Assembly: GCA_017471175.1 (NCBI GenBank)
Contig: JAFUVS010000014.1
Location: forward strand, 166,408-230,407
From: Paludibacteraceae bacterium
GTDB lineage: Bacteria; Bacteroidota; Bacteroidia; Bacteroidales; Paludibacteraceae
Direction: 5' to 3'
DNA length: 64,000 nt
In this document: piece after piece, positions 47,372 through 55,100 of the stretch
How positions within the stretch are numbered: position 1 is the stretch's first letter
Layout: every line of letters starts with the position of its first letter
Notes under the pieces: generated by a model
The model's input: only the letters and a program-made list of their open reading frames with translations
Told to the model about the DNA's origin: nothing
Database searches by the model: none
Position numbers and translations under genes: made by a program

Positions 47372-47533
47372 ATGCTCCTTTTCCGTATGTGGAACACTCT
47401 CAATACGACACGTGGAAATCAGCCACTTAAATGTTGATAAGTTTCCTATTTCACTATTTGTCAAATGTTTAAGCCTAATCAACTGTAAATGTTATACCTA
47501 TATTTAACGGTGTTCGTTTCGGATAGATAGGAT
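47372..47533. other. AT-rich region upstream of dnaA, possible origin-type sequence
   Basis: This stretch between the terminator and the dnaA promoter has no gene. It is AT-rich and carries AAATGTT three times (47429, 47463, 47487) and an inverted repeat (TTAAATGTTGAT near 47428 with ATCAACTGTAA near 47478). TGTTCCACA-like and TTTCCACG-like sequences on the minus strand (about 47387-47395 and 47411-47419) are weak relatives of DnaA boxes. No cluster of perfect TTATCCACA boxes is seen, so the origin reading is tentative. Confidence 0.25.
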
Positions 47534-47564
47534 TTGGTCAGTTGCAGCGAAACGACTACTTTTG
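47534..47564 (+). promoter_or_regulatory. Vegetative promoter for dnaA
   Basis: TTG (47534-47536), 20 nt, TACTTTTG (47557-47564): both Bacteroidetes promoter elements are perfect. The start of transcription is predicted near 47571, 23 nt before the dnaA ATG at 47594. Confidence 0.85.
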
Positions 47565-47593
47565 CACCCGTTTTTTGGATACGAAAACGACTA

Positions 47594-48958
47594 ATGTCTC
47601 TTACTAATCCTCATATACTTTGGCAGCAATGCACCGACCTGCTTCGTCCTAATATGTCGGCTATCGCATTCAACACGTGGTTTGCACCGTTGGAAGTGAT
47701 CGACTATACGGACGATGTACTTGTTTTGCGCGTAAAGAGCCAGTTTGTAGTCGAATACATAGAGGAAAACTATATTGACATCTTGAGCCGCGCCATCCGT
47801 CGCGTATTCGGCGAAAAAACGCGCCTTGAATACCGCGTACTGATTGACTCTACTTCCGGCGCAGGCGTTACTTATCCTTCCACAACTCGTCCCCAGTCGC
47901 CGGTAGCCACTATGGGGCAACCGATGGAAACGCAATGGGATTCCCAACTTAACCGACAATACACATTAGACTCGTTTATCGCCGGCGAAAGCAACCGCTT
48001 GGCACGTACCGCCGCCATTGCCATAGCCAAAGACCCGGGAAGAACGGCTTTCAATCCTTTCTTTATATACGGCGGCAGCGGCGTTGGCAAAACGCACCTC
48101 GCTAATGCCATCGGCAACGAGATTCTTGCGCTCAACCCTACCTCACGAGTGTTATACGTAAGTGCCAATACATTCAAACTGCAATACCAACAAGCAGCCA
48201 TTCAGAAAAACATCCCCGACTTCTTACTTTTTTATCAGAGCGTGGACGTGTTGATTATGGACGACATACAGTTCTTCTCCGGTCTGAAAGGCACGCAAGA
48301 CACTTTCTTCCACATCTTTGAGTACCTTATTCAGTCGCACAAGCAACTCATCCTCACCTCCGACCGAACCCCCTTGCAGATACACGATGTACAGGAACGC
48401 CTCCTGACACGTTTCAAATGGGGACTGCCTGCCGAAATCAAACGCCCCGACTACGAACTGCGACGCGATATTCTGCGCTACAAGATGCATTGCAACGGCA
48501 TTCAACTCTCCGATGACATCGTGGACTATATAGCCCAAAACGCCTGCCAAAACGTGCGCGACATAGAGGGCGTATTGGCATCGCTCGTAGCACACGCTAC
48601 ACTGCTCAACGTAGAGATTGACAAGCAGTTGGTTCAGCAGGTGTTGAATCAAATTGTAGAGGTGGAAACCAAGCAGATTCGTATGGCTGACATCATCGGC
48701 ACCGTTTGTGAGCACTCGGACGTAACGGAAAAAGCCGTGTTAGGCCAGTCTCGTCAGAAAGAAGTGGTGCGTGCCCGCCAACTCATCATCCACTTGGCAA
48801 AACGTCTTACCGACCAATCGCTTACAGAAATCGGCAAGTCGGTTAAACGTTCGCACGCCACCGTTCTGCACGCCCTCAACACGATGAGCAGCCAAATGGA
48901 GTACGACACCGTGCTGCGACACGATGCCGAGCTGCTCGAAAATACTCTTCGCAAATAA
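47594..48958 (+). CDS. dnaA: Chromosomal replication initiator protein DnaA
   Basis: Binds DnaA boxes at the origin and melts it to load the helicase. The 454-residue protein has domain I (about 1-80, NTWFAPLEV), a short linker, the AAA+ domain with Walker A GGSGVGKT (160-167) and Walker B VLIMDDIQ (219-226), and the C-terminal helix-turn-helix with RSHATVLHALNTM, the DnaA-box contact helix. The ATG at 47594 fits the promoter. Neighbours are an MCE gene and a flavoprotein gene rather than dnaN. Confidence 0.97.
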   Translation: MSLTNPHILWQQCTDLLRPNMSAIAFNTWFAPLEVIDYTDDVLVLRVKSQFVVEYIEENYIDILSRAIRRVFGEKTRLEYRVLIDSTSGAGVTYPSTTRPQSPVATMGQPMETQWDSQLNRQYTLDSFIAGESNRLARTAAIAIAKDPGRTAFNPFFIYGGSGVGKTHLANAIGNEILALNPTSRVLYVSANTFKLQYQQAAIQKNIPDFLLFYQSVDVLIMDDIQFFSGLKGTQDTFFHIFEYLIQSHKQLILTSDRTPLQIHDVQERLLTRFKWGLPAEIKRPDYELRRDILRYKMHCNGIQLSDDIVDYIAQNACQNVRDIEGVLASLVAHATLLNVEIDKQLVQQVLNQIVEVETKQIRMADIIGTVCEHSDVTEKAVLGQSRQKEVVRARQLIIHLAKRLTDQSLTEIGKSVKRSHATVLHALNTMSSQMEYDTVLRHDAELLENTLRK

Positions 48959-49009
48959 CGCGGCAACGTTCTTTATTTGCAGGTTATGAAGCTTTTTTTT
49001 CGTATTCGT

Positions 49010-49666
49010 TCATTGCTGTTCTTTTGCTTTTTCAGCAAGACGTTTGCCTAAATCGTATGCCTTTTGCAGGTCTTGCGGGAAACGATTAGCGCGGATGTCG
49101 GCACGCACGGCTTCATCCACAGCGGTCTCATAGCGGCTGTAGTCGTTGAACTGGTAGGTCTCATGCGAACAGAGCATTTCCGGTTGAAAGCCAAAAATAC
49201 CGAGTACACGGCAGTTCTCGCCGAGGATAGTGTCATAATGCAGCGGTTGCATAAGACTCTCAGGCGCGTTCATGGTGTAGATACAAGCGCATTGGATGGG
49301 CTTACGTATCTTCGGAGCCGAGTAGTCGCAATAATTGACAGCAGGGAAGATCAATCGCTCAATAAATGAACGCGCCATGCCGGTAGGGAACGAGTCGTAC
49401 ACGGGTGAGCCGATAACTAAGACGTCGGCATTAACGGCTTTTTCCAAAACGGGTTGCAAGTCATCTTTAATTGCACATAGACCATTGACTTTATTACCTT
49501 TCAGTTTGCAGGCAAAACACGACTTGCACCCCTGATAATTAAGACCATAAAGATGAATCATCTCCACCTCTGCACCTGCCTCTTGTGCGCCACGCATAGC
49601 GGCGTCTAACATCTGCGCGGTGTTTTTGTTCTTGCGCGGAGAACCATTGATAAAAATTGCTTTCAT
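49010..49666 (-). CDS. Flavodoxin-family / NADPH-dependent FMN reductase-like protein
   Basis: A 218-residue flavoprotein with the FMN phosphate loop FINGSPRKNKNTAQML at its N-terminus, the cysteine pair GCKSCFACK followed by a third Cys (LCAIKDD) as in iron-sulfur flavoproteins, and GSPVYDSFPTGMARSFIERL, the loop that holds the flavin ring. It probably reduces flavin, quinones or nitro compounds. The ATG at 49666 is used because the frame upstream crosses the promoter at 49695-49702. It is convergent with dnaA; no clear terminator was seen in the 51-bp gap. Confidence 0.87.
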   Translation of the reverse strand: MKAIFINGSPRKNKNTAQMLDAAMRGAQEAGAEVEMIHLYGLNYQGCKSCFACKLKGNKVNGLCAIKDDLQPVLEKAVNADVLVIGSPVYDSFPTGMARSFIERLIFPAVNYCDYSAPKIRKPIQCACIYTMNAPESLMQPLHYDTILGENCRVLGIFGFQPEMLCSHETYQFNDYSRYETAVDEAVRADIRANRFPQDLQKAYDLGKRLAEKAKEQQ

Positions 49667-49684
49667 TATATTTGTTGTGATTAG

Positions 49685-49713
49685 TTTGCGATTGCAAAGA
49701 TACAATATTTTTG
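49685..49713. promoter_or_regulatory. Overlapping divergent -7 elements (flavoprotein on minus, ECF operon on plus)
   Basis: Minus strand: TATCTTTG (49702-49695) fits TAnnTTTG, start of transcription near 49688, 22 nt before the flavoprotein ATG; its -33 region is weak. Plus strand: TATTTTTG (49706-49713) with a TTG at 49686-49688, spacing 17, slightly short. A plus transcript would have a leader of about 145 nt carrying the nested palindrome at 49800-49852. Confidence 0.5.
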
Positions 49714-49799
49714 CGAAATAGATAAATTTATTCAAATTTCTCAGGTGCTGAGATGCCTGCTGTGGCACTTTTTTGTGTCAAAAAACGAACGATTACTTA

Positions 49800-49852
49800 T
49801 TATCGGTGTATGCTGTTATGAGTGCGCACTCATAAAGACTATTCACCGATAA
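49800..49852. repeat. Nested inverted repeat with a perfect 20-bp palindrome before the ECF operon
   Basis: TTATGAGTGCGCACTCATAA (49816-49835) is a perfect 20-bp palindrome. It is enclosed by a second pair of arms, TTATCGGTG (49800-49808) and CACCGATAA (49844-49852). The structure ends 12 bp before the ATG at 49865. No U-tract follows on either strand. It could be an operator for a dimeric regulator or a structured leader that controls translation. Confidence 0.8.
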
Positions 49853-49864
49853 AAAATAAAACAA

Positions 49865-51079
49865 ATGAAAAAGAAAGTTATTATTGCTGTAGCCGTTATC
49901 CTTTCGCTCGGCTGCATTGGGACACTCCAAGCTTACACAGCTCTGGAGAAAGAAGAACCGCAAGAGATTCGAGGTATTATCGTGGACGAACACGACAGCG
50001 TGTGGTATGAGACACAGCAACGTCTATGGTTGCAAAAGGCTGAGGCCAATCCATCTGACGAGCATGCATGGCAGCAGGCTTTTGAAGCGGCACGTTATGC
50101 TGATATGTTCGCAGAAGACTATGGTCGCACCACACGTAAGCAAGCAATCCTTGACAAGATGAAAGAGAACATACCCGGTTCGTTTACATATAACCTTTGT
50201 ATGTATATGACAGAACTCGCAGAACGGGACGGCAATACAGAGCCCTACGCACGTAAAGCCCTGAACCTTATGCCGGAAAAGATTGCTCGCAAAGATGCGG
50301 AAGTACTGATTGCGTATCTTTGGATGACAGGAAAAACATTTTCCGAAAGCGATGAGCAACAGCAGCAGAAAAATATACTGCAAAAACTATATGCAAATAA
50401 TGTCTATCCGTCTTATTTGTTGCGATATACATACAACTCGTTGCAAGGTATGGAGGAAAACGCCATCTATTTTGTCAATGGAGATGTGCCGGGCTATACT
50501 TCGCTCATTCTGCAAGAGGGTGTAGGCGTACACCAAGACAAGATTATCGTTCCTGTTTCTTTCCTTTTTGTGGACACATTCCGCAAGGCACTATGCCTAA
50601 AACTTGGTATTGCTGATTTTGATATCAAGAAGGACTATACTTCAATGGATGCATATTTCCAAGATTTGTTGGAACACATCATCAGTAAGAGCCATCGTCC
50701 TGTTTATTTTTTCCCTTCCGGCAGTTATCCTGAAACCGAGAGTTTTAAGAAGAATCTTTACAATGAGGGTTTGGTATTCCGCTATAGTACAAAGCGATAT
50801 AACAACCTTGCAGTTGCCATACGCAATGTGGAAGAGCGATATAATTTGGATTATTTGACTGAACCGAAGTTTGTTTGCGAAGAGCAGTGGCAAGGTAGTG
50901 AGCGATGCCAACTCAACTATATGGTTATGCTTGCTCCCGTCGTAAAGGCATATAAAGAAGCAGGTGACACATTGCGTGCAAGACAATTAGCTCAGCAGCT
51001 ATGTACCGCTGTGGTCAACACATCCTTGTCTGATGATGAGAAAACAGAGTATATCAACCTATTAGGTGACAAAAAATGA
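49865..51079 (+). CDS. Exported protein of unknown function, first gene of an ECF sigma operon
   Basis: Unrecognised 404-residue protein with a signal peptide (about 1-23, ending LQA). The middle part is helical and repeat-like, as in TPR proteins. The stretch AIYFVNGDVPGYTSLILQEGVGVHQD resembles the C-terminal soluble part of Bacteroidetes DUF2723 proteins, but the membrane half of those is absent. The last codons overlap the sigma gene (ATGA). Base composition looks more AT-rich than in the neighbouring housekeeping genes. It may be the target or sensor of the sigma factor; this is inference. Confidence 0.6.
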   Translation: MKKKVIIAVAVILSLGCIGTLQAYTALEKEEPQEIRGIIVDEHDSVWYETQQRLWLQKAEANPSDEHAWQQAFEAARYADMFAEDYGRTTRKQAILDKMKENIPGSFTYNLCMYMTELAERDGNTEPYARKALNLMPEKIARKDAEVLIAYLWMTGKTFSESDEQQQQKNILQKLYANNVYPSYLLRYTYNSLQGMEENAIYFVNGDVPGYTSLILQEGVGVHQDKIIVPVSFLFVDTFRKALCLKLGIADFDIKKDYTSMDAYFQDLLEHIISKSHRPVYFFPSGSYPETESFKKNLYNEGLVFRYSTKRYNNLAVAIRNVEERYNLDYLTEPKFVCEEQWQGSERCQLNYMVMLAPVVKAYKEAGDTLRARQLAQQLCTAVVNTSLSDDEKTEYINLLGDKK

Positions 51080-51651
51080 TACTCCCATTATTTACCAACT
51101 ACAAGGCTTTGCCGGACGAGCCACTCATGGAGCGTGTTCGTCTGGCTGCCGATGAGCGGGCATACAATGAGTTGTATCGCCGTTATGCACGATTGCTGCA
51201 AGGATTCTTCTTTCGTAGGTTAGGTGGGGATAATGAGCAAGCGGCTGATTTGATGCAAGACGCTTTTATGAGAGTATGGAGTTCGCGCGATAAATATTCG
51301 GCAGAGCAACCGTTTCGGGTCTGGCTTCTAACTATTGCGTACAACCTCTGCAAAAACGTCTATCGTAAAAATGAACATGAGCAGGCATATATTGAATCTC
51401 TGCCAAAAGAAGAACCCGTCACGGAAGACAATACGCCTTTACACTTGGATAGTGCGGCGTTCGACCGAGCACTGTTGCAAGAACTTTCTCGCCTGTCCGA
51501 GGCACAGCAGATACTGTTTGAACTCCGTTTTACACAAGAGCTATCTATGCCGGAGATAGCAGCAATTATGGATATTCCGGAAGGGACGGTCAAATCTCGT
51601 CTGCACACATTAACACAATACTTACGACTAAAACTGAAAGATTATGAATAA
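51076..51651 (+). CDS. ECF-type RNA polymerase sigma factor
   Basis: A 191-residue sigma-70 family factor with only regions 2 and 4. Region 2 includes YNELYRRYARLLQGFFFRRL and AADLMQDAFMRVW; region 4 includes LSEAQQILFELRFTQELS and the recognition helix around EIAAIMDIPEGTVKSRLH. Its ATG lies in the stop of the preceding gene (4-bp overlap) and its end overlaps the next gene by 8 bp, so the three genes are one operon. The target promoter is unknown. Confidence 0.92.
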   Translation: MILPLFTNYKALPDEPLMERVRLAADERAYNELYRRYARLLQGFFFRRLGGDNEQAADLMQDAFMRVWSSRDKYSAEQPFRVWLLTIAYNLCKNVYRKNEHEQAYIESLPKEEPVTEDNTPLHLDSAAFDRALLQELSRLSEAQQILFELRFTQELSMPEIAAIMDIPEGTVKSRLHTLTQYLRLKLKDYE

Positions 51652-51985
51652 TAACAAAGAACAAAAAACAAAGAGCAAAGAGCAGGAACTCTTAAGTTTT
51701 GAAGACCAATTAACCGCATCTGCTCGCCGTTTGCGCAAGGCGCAAGATGCAGAACTGCATGTAGATTCAATGCCTCATGCCGTCGCCGAGCCTTCACCTC
51801 GCCGTCTGTATTGGGGCTGGATTGCCACACCAGCTGCCGCTGTGATAGGACTGTTGATAGGGCTGTTTATTCACAAACCGACAGAGCCTGCTCAAGATTT
51901 TGTTGTACCAGTAGCAGCCGCCGAAACAGCAGGTCAAAACATCCTTGATGACGGCACAGACTACGCATTGTTTGTAAAAATGTAA
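51644..51985 (+). CDS. Small single-pass membrane protein, candidate anti-sigma factor
   Basis: Unrecognised 113-residue protein. A charged N-terminal part (about 1-55) is followed by one hydrophobic segment (about 57-78, WIATPAAAVIGLLIGLFI) and a short C-terminal tail of about 35 residues. The position directly after an ECF sigma gene with an 8-bp overlap, and the cytoplasmic-domain-plus-helix layout, fit an anti-sigma factor. No ZAS zinc motif or FecR domain is visible. It is shorter than usual for the role, so the assignment is from context. Confidence 0.6.
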   Translation: MNNNKEQKTKSKEQELLSFEDQLTASARRLRKAQDAELHVDSMPHAVAEPSPRRLYWGWIATPAAAVIGLLIGLFIHKPTEPAQDFVVPVAAAETAGQNILDDGTDYALFVKM

Positions 51986-52020
51986 GTCACATTCTCGCTG
52001 TCTTTTCCGACACCCTTGTC

Positions 52021-52061
52021 AAGCAGTACTTTTGCATCAAAAACAAAAGTACTGCTTTTTT
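52021..52061 (+). terminator. Rho-independent terminator after the ECF operon
   Basis: AAGCAGTACTTTTG (52021-52034) pairs perfectly with CAAAAGTACTGCTT (52044-52057) across a 9-nt loop and runs into a T-tract to 52061. It closes the ECF operon and insulates it from the convergent C10 protease gene. A TACTTTTG in the left arm mimics a -7 element but lacks a -33 TTG. Confidence 0.93.
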
Positions 52062-52156
52062 ATGCCAAAACCAACGGCATGGAAGTTTTTTAGTAAAAAA
52101 TGCAGTCCGAAATAGGGAATCTCATGTTTATTTTGTAATTTTGTGGCATAAATCAA

Positions 52157-55100
52157 TTACTTAACAACAATCTTATCTGCGAAAGAGCCTGTTTGCAGGA
52201 TATATATGCCGTTGCTGACTGTTATGTGTGTTTCGTAGCCGTTGGCGGTAGTTGTTTGCAGCAGTCTGCCTGAAACATCATACAGCCGTATGACAGTGCC
52301 GTCTTCAAGTCCGCTTACGATAATCTCACCGGCTGCGGTCAGTACAGTGGTATTCTGTGCCTCATCGGGCGTGCCGGACATTGTATTATGCTGCTGCATT
52401 ACCTGCTGTCTCGGTTCTGTATCAGCGGTCTGTTTCCGAACAGCATATCTATAGCCTTGTCCGTACAACTCGTCCGCATTGGAAAGTGCAACAACATGGT
52501 AATCACAATCTTTCTTCGGTGCGGTATAGTGACTGAGGTAGCCGTTATGGCTGAACACTCCGCCCTGCACAAGCAGTTTATCTTGTTCAGCTGCGGTATT
52601 GACCGCCTTGGGGGCAGAGCCATTGCTTGACAGTTTGAAGTAGCCTGCGTTAATTGTGGCTTTGGGTGCAACTGTTTCTGTCAGAGCCTTGCCGACATAC
52701 ACACCGACGGCTGCCTTGCCTTGCGTAGAGACATTGAACGTACCGCCATTGATGACGGCTGTCCCTGCATCTGCAATAAGTCCGTAAAGTTCAGTATTGC
52801 ACGATTTGCCGAACACACAAACCCCGATGGCATTGTTGGTGCTTGCTGTTACATTAACCGTTCCGCTATTGAAGACCACCTCGCCGTTATAGACAGCACC
52901 TTTAGTATTACTCGGAGTGCCGCCTCCTACCCTTATGCCGTGAACATTGATTGTGCCATTGACGGTAATGACCGTTGAACCTGTCACTTCGGTATGTCCT
53001 GAGAGCACATACAATCCATAGGCTGCTCCTGCCAATGTCTCGGTAGCATTTACATTAGAATTTTCAATATACGTATCGCCGTAAACCACAGCGCCATAAG
53101 CGCTGCGTGTCGAAACGGCATTGAGCGTGGCATCCGTCAGATACAGATGCTTCTGAAGTCCGACATAAACAGCTGTTGCGGCGACACCTGTTGCAGCGGA
53201 TGAGTACAGCATCGTGTTTTCCGCTTCGACAGTACAGTTGCTGACATGCAACTCACCCGCAGTCTGATAAATGGCTTTCAGCATTTTATTGCGTGCCGCC
53301 CTTGTTCGGATAATGCCTTTGCCGCTTTGACTTTCGTCGGTCAGAGTGAATGAGCCTTCGTTTTCTTTGTCACGCGACCTGACATAAAGCAATGAGTCGG
53401 CTGAACCTTCCAGCAAGTGTCCGTTGAGGTCGAGCGTGCAGTCTATGCCGTCGGTAGTGACTATCAGTTTTCTGTCTATTCCGGTTATGTCAGCCAGCAG
53501 TCTGACTACAGGCTTATCGAACTTAGGAGCATAATTAAAGGCGTCCTGAAGCGATGAGAAACAGATGTATTTATCTTCTCCGGCGTTATTCACCGTAGCC
53601 ACTGCATGGTCTATCATATATTTGTAACCCTGTATATATTCTTCCGATTTCTTCGAAAGTGCTTTCACATAATAGCTGCAATCTTTTGCCGGTGCGGTAT
53701 AATTGGCGAGATAGCCGCTCACATTGAACAACCCGCCTTCGATAAGCAGAGCCTCGCCGTTTGCCGCATTGTTCACCGCCTTTAGCGTTGACTTACCGGT
53801 TATCATGAACTTGCCGCCGAGTATCTGAGCACTTGGCACTGCCTCTTCGCAAAGCGGCTTTTTGACATATACTCCGTAGGATGCTTTTTCTGTAGCATCG
53901 ATATTGAACACGCCTCCTTTTATCACCGCCTTGCCTGCACTTGCAAGTGTCCCGAAATCGGACATCTGCGCCGACGAGCCAAAGACGCATACGCCTATCG
54001 CATTTTTCCGAGCCGCCACATTGAATGTACCGCCTTCAACTGTTATCTCTCCGTTGTAAGTCGTTCCTGTGGTCTTGTTCGGCGTTCCTCCACCGACACG
54101 GATTGCATATATGTTTGTGTCACCGCTCACGTTGACTGCCAATGCCCCTCCTGCATTCGTGCTGCCGCTGAGGACATAGAGTCCGAACGCACTGCCTGCG
54201 GTAGCACCCTGAACGGTCAGAGTACCGCCTGTCAGTTGCGACTGACCGTATGATACCACACCGTATGCATAACGCTCGGCTTGGCAGACTATCGAACCGC
54301 CAGTCATGCCGAACTGCATCTGCGGACACACATACACTCCGACAGCCGACACTTTGCTGTTGATAACAGAATAAGCAAGGGTGTTGCATGCCTCTATGGT
54401 TCCACCCGCGAGATGGAACATACCGCTGTAGGCATATACTGCGCGTAATGCGCCGTTCAGGTCGGCTTTGACGCTTATCTTGCCGCTCTTGCTCCGGCTG
54501 TTATCCGTCAGGACAAACGTGCAAGGTGCTTTTGCCAATGACTTGATATATAGTAACGAAGTTATTGTTCCTGAAATCTGATGACCGTTCAAATCAAGTG
54601 TACATACGTTATTATCAACAGAACTCTTATATATTATGCGTTGGCTCAGGTCGGTAATGTCTTTGAGCAGACGTACCTCCGCCTGTTGATTCTTTGCTGC
54701 GAAATCAAGTGCTTCCTTCAATGAGGCAAACGGTGTGCTTGCGCCGTTTACGATAACCTCGGCGACATCATCGGTTGAGTACTGCTCCACTATTTTACAC
54801 AACGGAAACATCTGATAGAATCCGCCGTCAATCGGGCGAACCGTGGTCAGACTGTCGTAAACGACCTGTATGGCATAAACGCTGTCGGTCAGCAATCCGT
54901 CGAAATCGAAATCATACACGGCTGTTCCGCCAGCTTCAATGATTTTGCTATCCTCATTGATTGCCTGAGTGGCAACAAACACCATATCGCCGGTAGCTGA
55001 TTCCTGTTGTAATAGTCTGACTGCTACGGGGTAAGACATCTCTTGAGTGCCTATGTTACGGATCGTTATGTTTCCGGCAAGAGCATTGCCTTCAACCTCA

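Noticed and set aside
49761-49780. TGTGGCAC followed by a T-run as a third intergenic sigma-54 site.
   Set aside because: The -12 GC is missing and the spacing to TTG is off by one.
52028-52035. TACTTTTG as a vegetative -7 element.
   Set aside because: It is part of a perfect terminator stem, with no TTG at the -33 position.
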